From Echinicola sp. 20G (lineage in GTDB: Bacteria; Bacteroidota; Bacteroidia; Cytophagales; Cyclobacteriaceae), in the NCBI RefSeq assembly GCF_015533855.1, contig NZ_AP024154.1:2982501-3046500 (forward strand): DNA of 64,000 bases, given 5' to 3'. How positions within the stretch are numbered: the first letter of the stretch is position 1; every line of letters starts with the position of its first letter. The notes beneath the pieces were generated by a model. It was not told where the DNA came from. It worked only from the letters and a program-made list of their open reading frames with translations, and did not search any database. Position numbers and translations under genes: made by a program. Shown in pieces: positions 46,398 through 55,950 of the stretch.

Positions 46398-48890
46398 GTG
46401 ATTAATAAATATAAAATAGGAGCCCCAAAAGTGTTTTTGGGGTGCTTGATGTTTTGGATGGCCTTTTCCCTGACTCCAACACTTGGGCAGGATAATAAAA
46501 GGCTGACAGAGAATTGGGAGTTTCTAAAAGGAGACTTAGGAGGAATATGGGAGGCTGTGAGGCCTTCTCCAAAAGGAAGCCCTCAGTCTGTTCCCTTATG
46601 GGAATCTGTTCAGCTTCCGCATAGTTTTAATGCAAGGGATGGAGTAGACCCAGATGTGAATTATTACCAAGGGCCTGGCTGGTACCGTACCGATATTGAG
46701 ATAGAAAACCCGTTTGAGGATGGGAGAACCTTGTTACATTTTGAAGGGGCAGGACAGAAAACAACCGTGTACATTTATACCACCAAAGTTGGAGAACATG
46801 TGGGAGGCTATGATGAATGGACGGTGGACATTACCGATGCAGTGAAGGAGTTTAAAAAGTCGGAAGCATTTGAAAAGCAGTTTGAAGGTAAAATACCACT
46901 TTCAATCCGCTGTGACAATTCCCGCGATTTGGAAATGATACCTTCTGATTTATCTGATTTTAATGTTTACGGAGGACTTTATCGTTATTTGAATCTAAAG
47001 TATGTTCCCGTCGCTTCCATAGACAAGGTTTTTGCTGATGTTTCGGTAGATGAAAAAGGAAAGAAAGGCAAAATTTCGCTGAAGGTGCGTATCCATAATC
47101 CCCAAGAAGTCAAAAATGCAGATTTATCCCTAAGGCTCTTTGATCCACAAGGAAAGGAAGTAGTTGAAAAGGGCTTGAATGATGCCCCAATCGGTTCAGT
47201 AAAAGACCTTTCATTTGGATCACTGGAGGTACGAAATCCCCTTCTCTGGTCGCCAGAAGAACCGATTCTTTACAGATTGGAGGTCAAGATAAAGATTGGA
47301 GGTCAAGAACAGGTCATAACCCAAAACTTAGGATTCAGACATTTCAGGTTTGTGGAAAAAGGGCCTTTTATGCTTAACGGTGAGCGGCTATTACTCCGTG
47401 GAACGCATCGACATGAGGACCATGCCGGCGTGGCCAATGCCATGAGCGAAACCCTGATGCGTGAAGAAATGGAGTTGATGAAAGCCATGGGGGTGAACTT
47501 TATCCGTTTGGGGCACTATCAGCAGTCCCGTATCATTTTGGACTTGTGTGATGAGCTGGGGATTTTGGTATGGGAAGAGATTCCATGGTGCCGAGGTGGC
47601 CTTGGTGGAGAAGTCTATAAGCAGCAGGCTCGTAGGATGCTGACCAATATGATCGAACAACATTACAATCATCCAGCGGTGATCATTTGGGGGTTGGGAA
47701 ATGAAAATGATTGGCCCGGTGATTTTAATGAATTTGACAAGGGAAAGATAAGGGAGTTTATGAACGATCTCAACGGGCTTTCCCATCAACTTGATCCAAG
47801 TCGGAAAACCGCTATTCGCCGATGTGATTTTTGTAAAGATATTGTAGATGTTTATTCCCCTTCCATTTGGGCAGGATGGTACCGGGGAATTTATACCGAA
47901 TACAAGGAAGTATCCAAAAAGGAAATGGAAAAAGTGGATCATTTTCTGCATGTGGAATGGGGAGGAGATAGTCATGCACGCAGGCACTCGGAAAACCCCG
48001 ACAAGATTTTAGCTGGTATTTCCACTGGTGATGGGGCAGATGAAAGGGATGGTGATGCTACCCTATATGGCGGAGCTGCGCGGGTCTCTAAGGATGGAGA
48101 CTGGAGTGAAAGCTATATTTGTAACCTAATCGATTGGCACCTGAAGGAACAAGAAACAATGCCTTGGCTAACAGGAACAGCCTACTGGCCATTCAAGGAT
48201 TTTTCTACTCCTGTAAGACCGGAAAACCCCGTTCCTTATGTCAACCAGAAAGGCGTAGTGGAAAGGGACTTCACAAAGAAAGAGTCTTATTACGTATTCC
48301 AGTCTTACTGGACCAAGCAACCAATGGCACATATATATGGTCATAGCTGGCCTGTAAGATGGGGCGATGAAGGAGAGAAGAAAATGATCAAGGTCTATTC
48401 AAATTGCAGTGAAGCGGAATTGTTTTTCAATGGCAAAAGTATGGGAGTAAAAAAACGGGATAGTCAGAGTTTCCCAGCTGCTGGTCTGAGATGGATGGTG
48501 GCTCCCGGAAAGGGAAAGAACCATGTCAAGGTTATTGCCCGGAATAAGAAGGAAACGGTGACTGATGAAATAACCTTTACCTATCAGACTGAGAAGTGGT
48601 CTTCACCTGCTAGATTAATAGTGAATAAAATCTCTGAAGAAAGTAACAAGGTAACTGTAGAAGTGAAGGTAGTGGATGAAAAGGGTGTTTTGTGTTTGGA
48701 TGCAAGCCAATATATAAGGTTTGGCTTGGCAGGAGATGGGAGGTTGTTGGATGATCTGGGAACAAGCTCCGGTTCCAGAAAGGTCCAGCTTTATAATGGA
48801 CGCGCTCAGATCAGTATACAACCCAATGGAGGAAAAAATGTAGTCAGTGTTTTATCAGAAGGGTTACCAACAGCTATATTGGAACTATGA
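46398..48890 (+). CDS. GH2 family exo-glycosidase (beta-galactosidase or beta-glucuronidase-like), secreted
   Basis: The protein has 830 residues. The start is GTG 46398, because the next in-frame ATG (46449) would cut off the basic region of the signal peptide; cleavage is likely after TPTLGQ. It has a jelly-roll sugar-binding domain (about 30-190, ENWEFLKGD, LPHSFNARDG, GPGWYRTDIEI, GGYDEWTVDI), an Ig-like domain (about 210-310), a TIM barrel with RGTHRHEDHAG, NFIRLGHYQQSRIILDLCDELGILVWEEIPW, GLGNENDW (acid/base E436) and LHVEWGGD (nucleophile E520), and C-terminal Ig-like domains. The motifs support GH2, but they do not fix the sugar: beta-galactose, beta-glucuronate and others are open. 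A 4-base overlap couples it to the alginate-lyase-family gene. Confidence 0.9.
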   Translation: MINKYKIGAPKVFLGCLMFWMAFSLTPTLGQDNKRLTENWEFLKGDLGGIWEAVRPSPKGSPQSVPLWESVQLPHSFNARDGVDPDVNYYQGPGWYRTDIEIENPFEDGRTLLHFEGAGQKTTVYIYTTKVGEHVGGYDEWTVDITDAVKEFKKSEAFEKQFEGKIPLSIRCDNSRDLEMIPSDLSDFNVYGGLYRYLNLKYVPVASIDKVFADVSVDEKGKKGKISLKVRIHNPQEVKNADLSLRLFDPQGKEVVEKGLNDAPIGSVKDLSFGSLEVRNPLLWSPEEPILYRLEVKIKIGGQEQVITQNLGFRHFRFVEKGPFMLNGERLLLRGTHRHEDHAGVANAMSETLMREEMELMKAMGVNFIRLGHYQQSRIILDLCDELGILVWEEIPWCRGGLGGEVYKQQARRMLTNMIEQHYNHPAVIIWGLGNENDWPGDFNEFDKGKIREFMNDLNGLSHQLDPSRKTAIRRCDFCKDIVDVYSPSIWAGWYRGIYTEYKEVSKKEMEKVDHFLHVEWGGDSHARRHSENPDKILAGISTGDGADERDGDATLYGGAARVSKDGDWSESYICNLIDWHLKEQETMPWLTGTAYWPFKDFSTPVRPENPVPYVNQKGVVERDFTKKESYYVFQSYWTKQPMAHIYGHSWPVRWGDEGEKKMIKVYSNCSEAELFFNGKSMGVKKRDSQSFPAAGLRWMVAPGKGKNHVKVIARNKKETVTDEITFTYQTEKWSSPARLIVNKISEESNKVTVEVKVVDEKGVLCLDASQYIRFGLAGDGRLLDDLGTSSGSRKVQLYNGRAQISIQPNGGKNVVSVLSEGLPTAILEL

Positions 48891-50113
48891 AAAGAAATAG
48901 ATTAATCGCTTACACAATTGGCTGGTTGATTTTTACAGCAATGGCATATATGTTTTTAGGGAAGTCTGGAAATTGTCTGCCTGTAAAAGCTATGAAGAGC
49001 AGTCAATTTCCTGAATATAGGGATGTGGTAAGTATCATTAGGGAATATACTTTGGAAGAAGCCAGTTGGGCCATGAAACAACTTCCAATTACCGTTACCA
49101 GTAGCCACTCGCCAAGGAGTGCTGGAGGACTTCATGATTTTTACTCCGAAGGAGACTATTGGTGGCCAAATCCTGAAGACCCAGAAGGTCCTTATATACA
49201 AAGGGATGGCATGAGCAATCCGGATAATTTTGTAGCTCACCGAGAGGCAATGATCCGTTTCAGTAGAATAGTGGGGACATTGGCAGCAGCCTATCGTATC
49301 ACTAATGATACCACTTATGTTTCCAAAGCTTTTGATCATTTGGAAGCGTGGTTTTTGGAGGAAGATACCCGGATGAACCCCTCACTAGAATATGCCCAAG
49401 CCATTAAGGGAAGGGTAACTGGACGCGGCATCGGGATCATAGATACCATTCATTTGATGGAAGTGGCTCAGGGACTTAGCATTATTGGAAATGCCCCAAA
49501 TGCCGATCCAATGAAGGTTGAGAAAATCAAACAATGGTTTGATCAATACTTGGTTTGGCTCACGACCCACCAATATGGAAAGGATGAAAGTATACGGAAA
49601 AACAACCATGGCACCTGCTATTTTATGCAGGTAGCTTCATTTGCAAAACTAACCCAAAACAAAGAGCTGTTGGATACCTGTCGAAAACAATTTAAGGAAG
49701 TCCTACTCCCAAACCAGATGGCCAAGGATGGTAGTTTCCCGCTGGAACTAGAGCGAACAAAACCTTATGGGTATTCTATTTTTAATCTGGATGCTATGGC
49801 AACACTTGCCCAGGTGCTTTCCGACGATGAAAATAAGTTGTGGCAGTTTAGAACAAAAAATGGGCAAGGGATCCGGGATGGTATTCACTACCTGTTTCCC
49901 TACGTAAAAGATAAGCAGGTTTGGCCTTATTCACCAGATGTAATGTATTGGAACGATTGGCCCGTGGCGCAACCTTTTTTGGTGTTTGGTGCAATGGCCT
50001 ATGGAGAGAAGGAATGGTTTGATATCTGGGCAAAACTGGACCATAATCCAAAAGAAGGTGAAGTGCTCAGGAATTTGCCCATCAGAAATCCTATTATTTG
50101 GTTGGAAAAGTAA
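48887..50113 (+). CDS. Alginate-lyase superfamily protein (PF05426 type), secreted
   Basis: The 408-residue protein has a hydrophobic leader (about 8-25, YTIGWLIFTAMAYMFLG) that may be a signal peptide or an anchor. The alpha/alpha-toroid domain shows the family features DYWWPNPEDPEGPYIQRDG, AMIRFSRIVGTLAAAYRIT, KNNHGTCYFMQ (N240 and H241, the usual neutraliser and catalytic residues) and PYVKDKQVWPYSPDVMYW. Members cleave uronic-acid polymers by beta-elimination (alginate, or glucuronan in PL38). No other alginate enzyme occurs nearby, so a glucuronate-containing substrate shared with the GH2 partner is as likely as alginate. The canonical NNHGTWYD is NNHGTCYF here. Confidence 0.8.
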   Translation: MKRNRLIAYTIGWLIFTAMAYMFLGKSGNCLPVKAMKSSQFPEYRDVVSIIREYTLEEASWAMKQLPITVTSSHSPRSAGGLHDFYSEGDYWWPNPEDPEGPYIQRDGMSNPDNFVAHREAMIRFSRIVGTLAAAYRITNDTTYVSKAFDHLEAWFLEEDTRMNPSLEYAQAIKGRVTGRGIGIIDTIHLMEVAQGLSIIGNAPNADPMKVEKIKQWFDQYLVWLTTHQYGKDESIRKNNHGTCYFMQVASFAKLTQNKELLDTCRKQFKEVLLPNQMAKDGSFPLELERTKPYGYSIFNLDAMATLAQVLSDDENKLWQFRTKNGQGIRDGIHYLFPYVKDKQVWPYSPDVMYWNDWPVAQPFLVFGAMAYGEKEWFDIWAKLDHNPKEGEVLRNLPIRNPIIWLEK

Positions 50114-50375
50114 TGCCTTAAGGAACCTAAACCGAGAATTTGAGGGGTAAAACAGAGCAAAATAATAGATACATATTTAATGTCAAGCATCAGGACACTG
50201 AGTTTGTTGTTGATTCAGTGGAACAACTGAAAGTGAGCTAAATACAATATTGGGATTAAAATACTCATCTTGTTCACCTATTTAATCCTTGTCTTTATTT
50301 AAATTGGATTTTAAGAAAATTCGATTTGATATTAAGTTGAGCCCTCTTAAAATTAATTTGCCAAATAACCAACCA

Positions 50376-53300
50376 ATGAAAGTGAAGTTGAAAATTGTTG
50401 TGTTTCTTATCTGTCTTGTCTCCGGCAGGGCGAGCATGGCTCAAGAAGGACAAATAAGGTTTAGAAACTTAGATGTGGCAAATGGCCTTTCACAGGGATC
50501 GGCGATGGCCATTGCGCAAGACGACAGGGGATTTATATGGATTGGGACCAGAGATGGGCTGAATAGATATGATGCTAGGGAATTTACGGTATATAGAAAC
50601 CAACCTGGGGATAGCCTTTCACTTTCTTCCAATTCTATTACCTCACTTTATAATGATAGCCAGGGAAGGTTATGGGTTGGTACAAATCGTGGATTGAATC
50701 GCTATGATCCTAATATGGACAGGTTCCAGCAAGTGTTGCTTGGAGATGAAAGAGGGCGAGCCTTAAATGAAGGTTTGGTGATTTCATTTTTCGAAGATAG
50801 AGAGGGTAGGTTGTGGGTATGCACTAGCATGGGGCTTTATTGTATCAAAAAAGATGAATGTATAGCACGCTTAGCTTTTCATGCTTCCAAGTACCCCGCG
50901 CGAAATATTGCTCCAAGAAATGTTAATGCAGTTTTTCAAGATAGCAAGGGGTTTTATTGGATTGGGACCAGTCAAGGCTTGATAGAAGGAAGATTGGTAG
51001 AAGAAAATTCAAAGATGCCTACATTTGAAATCATGGAAACCTATGATACGGATGGTAGTCATAGCCTACTGAGCGACCATAATATCACCTGTATCAATGA
51101 AGTGGAAAAAGGGCTGCTCTGGGTCGGGACAAAAAAAGGTGGTATAAATATCCTGAATTTGCAGACTGGTGAGGTGAGGTTTATCAAGGCAGATGCACAA
51201 TTTTCAAATGGAATTGCAAGTAATGATATCAGAAGCATTTTCAAGGATAAATTTGGAGGATTTTGGGTGGGAACATTTCGAGGATTAAATCATTATTCCC
51301 AAGAAGGAAAGTGGTCCAAGTATGTAGCAAGTGAGGAAGCTTCAGATGCTCTCAGGCACAATTCGGTTAAAAGCATTTTTCAAGATAGCAAAGGATCAAT
51401 CTGGATCGGGACGTATTATGGAGGAGTACATGTGTTCGACCTGGATATTTCTTGGTTTAACAATCATACTTATTCTCCATACATCAATAGTATCAGCCAC
51501 AACGTGGTCAGTAGTATAGAAGAAACAGATAAAGGGAACCTATGGATAGGGACAGAAGGTGGTGGGCTCAATTTTTTAGATAGGAATTCAGGGATTTTTT
51601 CCCAATTTATTCATCAGGATGATAATCCCAAAAGCCTTAGCCATAACAATGTCAAGTCCCTTTACCAAGACCGCTCAGGGAATCTTTGGGTGGGCACGTA
51701 TAGTGGAGGGCTAAACCTACTTAAGAATGGAAAAAGCTCCTTTGAGCATTTCATGAACCAGGAAGAGGACAGCTTATCACTCTCCAGTGATAATGTCTAT
51801 GCGATAGATGAAGATCAACAAGGGAACCTCTGGCTCGGAACTTTTGGCGGAGGGGTGAATATGATGGGAAAAGGGAACTGGGGCAAGTTCGTCCACTACA
51901 ATACCAATAAAAAGGGGATATACCATTTAAGCTCAAGGGAAGTCAGGACCCTGATTGTAGACACAAAAGATAGGGTTTGGGTGGGGACAGAAGATGGACT
52001 TAACCTGCGAGAGAGAGAAGGCGATCCTTTTCAGGTTTTTCATTTTGAGCCCAATGTCCAAGGTAGCTTAAGTGGAGATGTAGTGGTGAGCTTGCTGGAA
52101 GACAGCAGACACCGAATATGGATCGGTACATTTAATACTGGTCTGAATCTTTATGATGAAGCGTCCAGGACATTCAGAAACTTTACTGTTGAGGACGGAT
52201 TGGCTGGAAATAATGTATTTGGGATTTTGGAAGATGAAAAGGGCATCCTGTGGCTTAGCACCAATAATGGACTGAGCAGGTTTGACCCTGAAACTTTGGG
52301 AATCAAAAATTATGGTCCTGAGGATGGGTTGAGTGGCAGGGAGTTTGTCATGGGAGGAGCTAAAAAACTGACCAATGGGCAGCTTGCTTTTGGGAGTTCA
52401 AATGGTTTTACCCTATTTCACCCTGATAGTTTGAGACAGAGCAGTTACCCACCTCCTGTGGTGTTGACAGACTTTAAATTGTTCAATAAGTCCTTAAAGC
52501 CCGATCCTGACGGAGTAATGGCTGAGAATGTTTCCCTATTGAAGGAGATTGTTCTAAGGCATGACCAAAATATTTTTTCCATTGATTTTGCCGTGCTGAA
52601 TTACGTCATTCCAGAAAAAAATCAATATGCATTTATGTTGGAAGGATTTGATAACCAATGGAATTATGTTAAAAATCCTACTGCCACATATACTAACCTT
52701 AATGCCGGTACTTATACTTTTATGGCCAAAGGCAGTAATAATGATGGGGTTTGGAGTGATGTTCCTGCTAGGATCGTGATCAGGGTATTGCCACCACCTT
52801 GGAAGACTTGGTGGGCGTTTTTGATTTATGGAACAGTGATTTTTGTAGCAGTTTATTACCTCATGCGTTTTGTTCAGACACGTGCCAAACTGGAGCATGA
52901 TCTTTATGTAGAACATTTGGAGAATGAGCAGCAAAAAGAACTGCATGAACTAAAGCTTAATTTTTTCACCAATATTTCCCATGAATTCAGAACGCCATTG
53001 ACACTTATCATTGGGCCACTGGAAAGGCTGCTTCAGGATGGTAAGACAACTGGTTTCCAACTGTCGCTTTTACGGACGATCAGGGGAAATGCGAACAGGC
53101 TCTTAGGACTTGTGAACCAGCTTATGGACTTTAGAAAACAGGAGAGCGGCAATATGCAAATGAAGGTTAGCCAAAAGGACTTGGTTCAATTCCTTGAAGA
53201 AAGACTTACCTTTTTTATCCCTTATGCTGCCCAAAGAAATGTTGCCCTGCATTTTGACAAAAGAGTGGACAGCTTATTGGTGTACTTTGATTCAGAACAA

Positions 53301-54587
53301 CTGGATAAAGTGGTGTCCAACTTACTCAGTAATGCTTTTAAATATACACCTGAAGAAGGAAAGATAGTGCTGAGGGTAGACCAAGAAGCCTTTACAAGTG
53401 ATTTTCCGAAAGGAGCAGCAGTTATTGAAGTGGAGGACAATGGAGAGGGGATTCCTTCTGCCGACCTGGAATTAATCTTTGATGGTTTTTATCAAGTCAG
53501 TGATCAATATACCAGTACAAGAGGAAAAGAAAATAGTTCTGGAATTGGGTTGGCGCTTACCAAAAGTCTGGTGACAATGCATAAAGGTTCTATCCATGCT
53601 TTTAGCAGTGAACTAAATAATGTGGAAAGTGGATCTTCTACTTGTTTTAAAGTGAAAATACCCCTAGGGAAAGACCATCTTTCCAAAGAGCTTATCTGTG
53701 ATGAAAATTCTACTCAGGAAATGAAAGTTTTTGAGCCAATGGAACTGGACACTCTGGATGAGGTCACCATGGTCGAAAAAGAAAATATTGATCTTCCAGA
53801 AAATGACCCACTTCGATACCAAATAGTGGTCGTGGAAGACAATGTGGAGCTTAGGGAATTTATGGTCCAGAGCCTGGAACATAAATATCAAGTAACTGCA
53901 GTAGAAAATGGCAGGAAGGGCTGGGAATATATCCAGAAAGAGTTGCCAGATATGGTAGTAAGTGATGTGATGATGCCGGAAATGGACGGCATAGAAATGA
54001 CAAAATTGATCAAAAAAGACATCCGTACCGACCATATACCTGTACTCTTGCTCACAGCTAGGACTTCTGAGGATTATATGATGAAGGGCTTGGCTTCAGG
54101 AAGTATGGATTATATCACCAAACCGTTTCATCTGGACATGCTCCTTCTGAAAATCCATAATATCCTTGAGAGCCGTGAGAATTTCAGAAAGCGTTTTTCT
54201 ACCGGTTTTCTGAAAAAGATAAGTAGGCAAAAGGAGCAGTCCGCAGAAAAGGAATTTTTGGATAAAATCATCCAAATTATTCAAGACAATTTGTCCGATG
54301 AAGGATTTAGTGTTAAAGTCCTTTGCAAGGAGATAGGGATGAGCAGACCTGTTCTTTACAGAAAGCTCAAGCAACTTACGGACAAGAGCGTAATTGAATT
54401 GATCAATGAAGTAAAGATGGAAAAGGCAAGCCAAATGTTATTGGAAGAGGGAAGCACCGTAAGCGATGTTGCCTATTCACTGGGGTTCAGCGATCCAAAG
54501 TATTTTGGAAAGTCCTTTAAGAACCAATTTGGTAAATCACCATCAAAGTTTATGGAAGAAAACAAAGTAAAGTATATCAATAAATAA
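50376..54587 (+). CDS. Hybrid two-component system regulator (sensor, kinase, receiver and AraC output in one protein)
   Basis: I start at ATG 50376, which opens a signal peptide (VKLKIVVFLICLVSGRASMAQ); an in-frame TTG at 50289 would add 29 unlikely residues. The 1403 residues comprise a periplasmic Reg_prop beta-propeller pair (about 25-700, many IWIGT/LWVGT repeats), a Y_Y_Y domain (about 710-800, NQYAFMLEGFDNQWNYV), one membrane segment (about 812-832), HisKA with H869 in NISHEFRTPLTLI, HATPase_c (NLLSNAFKYTPEEG, GIGLAL), a receiver with phospho-acceptor D1197 (VVSDVMMPEMDG) and an AraC-type helix-turn-helix (about 1290-1400). Such regulators bind an oligosaccharide in the periplasm and activate their own PUL, here most likely 41662-50113. 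Confidence 0.96.
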   Translation: MKVKLKIVVFLICLVSGRASMAQEGQIRFRNLDVANGLSQGSAMAIAQDDRGFIWIGTRDGLNRYDAREFTVYRNQPGDSLSLSSNSITSLYNDSQGRLWVGTNRGLNRYDPNMDRFQQVLLGDERGRALNEGLVISFFEDREGRLWVCTSMGLYCIKKDECIARLAFHASKYPARNIAPRNVNAVFQDSKGFYWIGTSQGLIEGRLVEENSKMPTFEIMETYDTDGSHSLLSDHNITCINEVEKGLLWVGTKKGGINILNLQTGEVRFIKADAQFSNGIASNDIRSIFKDKFGGFWVGTFRGLNHYSQEGKWSKYVASEEASDALRHNSVKSIFQDSKGSIWIGTYYGGVHVFDLDISWFNNHTYSPYINSISHNVVSSIEETDKGNLWIGTEGGGLNFLDRNSGIFSQFIHQDDNPKSLSHNNVKSLYQDRSGNLWVGTYSGGLNLLKNGKSSFEHFMNQEEDSLSLSSDNVYAIDEDQQGNLWLGTFGGGVNMMGKGNWGKFVHYNTNKKGIYHLSSREVRTLIVDTKDRVWVGTEDGLNLREREGDPFQVFHFEPNVQGSLSGDVVVSLLEDSRHRIWIGTFNTGLNLYDEASRTFRNFTVEDGLAGNNVFGILEDEKGILWLSTNNGLSRFDPETLGIKNYGPEDGLSGREFVMGGAKKLTNGQLAFGSSNGFTLFHPDSLRQSSYPPPVVLTDFKLFNKSLKPDPDGVMAENVSLLKEIVLRHDQNIFSIDFAVLNYVIPEKNQYAFMLEGFDNQWNYVKNPTATYTNLNAGTYTFMAKGSNNDGVWSDVPARIVIRVLPPPWKTWWAFLIYGTVIFVAVYYLMRFVQTRAKLEHDLYVEHLENEQQKELHELKLNFFTNISHEFRTPLTLIIGPLERLLQDGKTTGFQLSLLRTIRGNANRLLGLVNQLMDFRKQESGNMQMKVSQKDLVQFLEERLTFFIPYAAQRNVALHFDKRVDSLLVYFDSEQLDKVVSNLLSNAFKYTPEEGKIVLRVDQEAFTSDFPKGAAVIEVEDNGEGIPSADLELIFDGFYQVSDQYTSTRGKENSSGIGLALTKSLVTMHKGSIHAFSSELNNVESGSSTCFKVKIPLGKDHLSKELICDENSTQEMKVFEPMELDTLDEVTMVEKENIDLPENDPLRYQIVVVEDNVELREFMVQSLEHKYQVTAVENGRKGWEYIQKELPDMVVSDVMMPEMDGIEMTKLIKKDIRTDHIPVLLLTARTSEDYMMKGLASGSMDYITKPFHLDMLLLKIHNILESRENFRKRFSTGFLKKISRQKEQSAEKEFLDKIIQIIQDNLSDEGFSVKVLCKEIGMSRPVLYRKLKQLTDKSVIELINEVKMEKASQMLLEEGSTVSDVAYSLGFSDPKYFGKSFKNQFGKSPSKFMEENKVKYINK

Positions 54588-54700
54588 GTCCAAAGTATAT
54601 GCAATGGGTTTTTGAACAAAAATTCCCCCTTCAAGAACAATTGTTGCCCAGTCAGCAGTCGAGTCATTTGCCATTTTTGGATTACCAAATTTATAGATTG

Positions 54701-54805
54701 ATGAAAAAAGAGAGCAAGGGTAAGTTCCGATTTCGTGGAGTAAAGGAGTGGGTTTTAATGGCTTTGTTGATTTCCATGATACTTTTCGTAATCTATATTT
54801 CTTAA
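54701..54805 (+). CDS. Possible small membrane peptide (34 residues)
   Basis: The frame reads a basic N-terminus (MKKESKGKFRFRGVKEW) followed by a hydrophobic helix (VLMALLISMILFVIYIS), then a stop. The same frame is open from an ATG at 54599, 12 bases after the regulator stop, giving 68 residues. The positive-inside charge pattern and clean helix suggest a real small inner-membrane protein, but there is no ribosome-binding site to support it and I know no family. It could be a modulator of the regulator or of the adjacent sigma system, or chance. Confidence 0.3.
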   Translation: MKKESKGKFRFRGVKEWVLMALLISMILFVIYIS

Positions 54806-54924
54806 TGTTCTTTTTCTTTTGATAAAGGTCGGGTATAGGAAGGATTGGACTGGGTAAGAGTGTTTTTGCAGAACAAAATATTTTATGGATAAATAAAACA
54901 TAACCATACTTGGTGTTTGGGGGA

Positions 54925-54932
54925 TAATTTTG
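54925..54932 (+). promoter_or_regulatory. Candidate -7 element (TAATTTTG) upstream of the second ECF sigma gene
   Basis: TAATTTTG matches the Bacteroidota housekeeping -7 consensus TAnnTTTG exactly and lies 75 bases before the sigma start. A matching -33 TTTG/TTG at the proper spacing is not clear; the nearest TTG is too close. This is a candidate only. Confidence 0.3.
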
Positions 54933-55006
54933 TTGATTTGAAATCGGGTGATAAAAATAGTACATGAAAATAATTTAAAGCCCTTTAAAAGAAGAGTAAC
55001 CCCCCA

Positions 55007-55699
55007 ATGGCCTTTAATGAGATGGAACTTAAAAACCTTTTATATAGGATTTCTGTAAAATCTGATAAAAAGGCTTTTGGTCAACTTTTTAAACTTTACC
55101 ATGCTAAGTTAATATCATTTTCCCTCTGCTTTTTAAAGGATTATGCAGACGCTGAGGATGTTGTTTCCGAGGTGTTTATAAGGCTTCTCAAGAACAAGGA
55201 TAGATTATTGGAAATTGAGAATTTTGAAGGTTATTTGTTTCATTCGGTAAAAAACCAATCCCTAAGCTTCCTTAAAAGAAACAAAAAAAGAAATGAAGTT
55301 TTCAGGACAATAGATTACGCCGAAATGATGACAGAGGAATTTGTTCAGCCAATTCATAAACTTATCGAATATGAATTAAGGGAAGAGATTACCAGGGTCG
55401 TTGAAAGTTTGCCGCTTAAAAGGAAAATGGTTTATAAGATGATCAAAGATGATGCGATGAAAATATCAGAAGTTTCCGAGTTATTGGGAATAGCGGACAA
55501 GACGGTTAAGAAACACCTGGAGTTGGCTCTGCGAGATGTTAGAAATGCCATCAGTAATTATCTTTTCGATAAGGACGACAAGACACCAATAATCAATATT
55601 AAATCAAATTTTATTAGTATCGCTTTTTTGACGTTGATGGCAGAATTTGAAATTTTTGAAAATCTTTGCCACAGAAACCATATTACTGAAGTAAACTGA
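55007..55699 (+). CDS. ECF-type RNA polymerase sigma factor (locus D)
   Basis: The 230-residue protein has region 2 at about 25-95 (FGQLFKLYHAKLISFSLCFLKDYADAEDVVSEVFIRLLKNKD) and region 4 at about 130-190 (VESLPLKRKMVYKMIKDD, KISEVSELLGIADKTVKKHL). It heads a sigma, FecR, STN-SusC and SusD cassette. The start at 55007 could also be M6 at 55022. Like the sigma factor at 18251 it carries an extra C-terminal tail, here about 40 residues with a hydrophobic stretch (NFISIAFLTLMAEFEIF), beyond the normal end of region 4. The tail may contact FecR or the membrane. Confidence 0.92.
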   Translation: MAFNEMELKNLLYRISVKSDKKAFGQLFKLYHAKLISFSLCFLKDYADAEDVVSEVFIRLLKNKDRLLEIENFEGYLFHSVKNQSLSFLKRNKKRNEVFRTIDYAEMMTEEFVQPIHKLIEYELREEITRVVESLPLKRKMVYKMIKDDAMKISEVSELLGIADKTVKKHLELALRDVRNAISNYLFDKDDKTPIINIKSNFISIAFLTLMAEFEIFENLCHRNHITEVN

Positions 55700-55950
55700 T
55701 TTTTTAATTTGAATATACTTATAATACCGGCAAAGTTCATAAGGATGTTCCAATGGTCGCTTTAATTGCCATTTCATTGGATTTGGCCTTTGGATTTGTA
55801 ATCTATCCGATAGTTATACCTATACCTTAGAAATTGGGCAAGGATAAGGGCTTATTGGGCCAGTATAAATAATCCCATCAACATTTTTTTTAAAAAAATC
55901 TCATTTCCATTACGCCTTTTGATCATATGGGGAGTCTATATATTTGAAAC
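55700..55950. other. 251-base sigma-FecR spacer (locus D)
   Basis: No gene is visible. The gap is longer than the sigma-FecR gap in locus B (134 bases). It contains AT-rich stretches and, near its end, a T8A7 tract at about 55885-55899. I see no convincing promoter, but the length allows for a separate FecR promoter or a processing site. Confidence 0.35.

Larger units (their letters stand above)
54588..55006. other. 419-base spacer between the hybrid regulator and the second sigma gene
   Basis: The only plausible content is a short open frame at 54599-54805 with a membrane segment at its end and a promoter-like -7 element at 54925-54932, both listed separately. A 140-codon open frame on the minus strand (54543-54965) has no recognisable features and overlaps the end of the regulator, so I do not call it. 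This gap marks the boundary between loci C and D. Confidence 0.55.

Noticed and set aside
48887..50113. Reading locus C as an alginate-utilisation locus
   Set aside because: Only one alginate-lyase-superfamily gene is present, beside a GH2 enzyme; no PL6, PL7, PL17 or uronate-catabolism genes are seen.
50289..50375. TTG start for the hybrid two-component regulator
   Set aside because: ATG 50376 begins a normal signal peptide; the extension is lysine- and aspartate-rich and unlike the family.
50440..52420. Repeated IWIGT/LWVGT coding segments as a DNA repeat array
   Set aside because: These are the propeller blades of the sensor domain; they repeat at protein level only.
54543..54965. 140-codon open frame on the minus strand across the 54.6-55.0 kb gap
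   Set aside because: It overlaps the end of the hybrid regulator, has irregular composition, no signal or domain and no neighbour on that strand.
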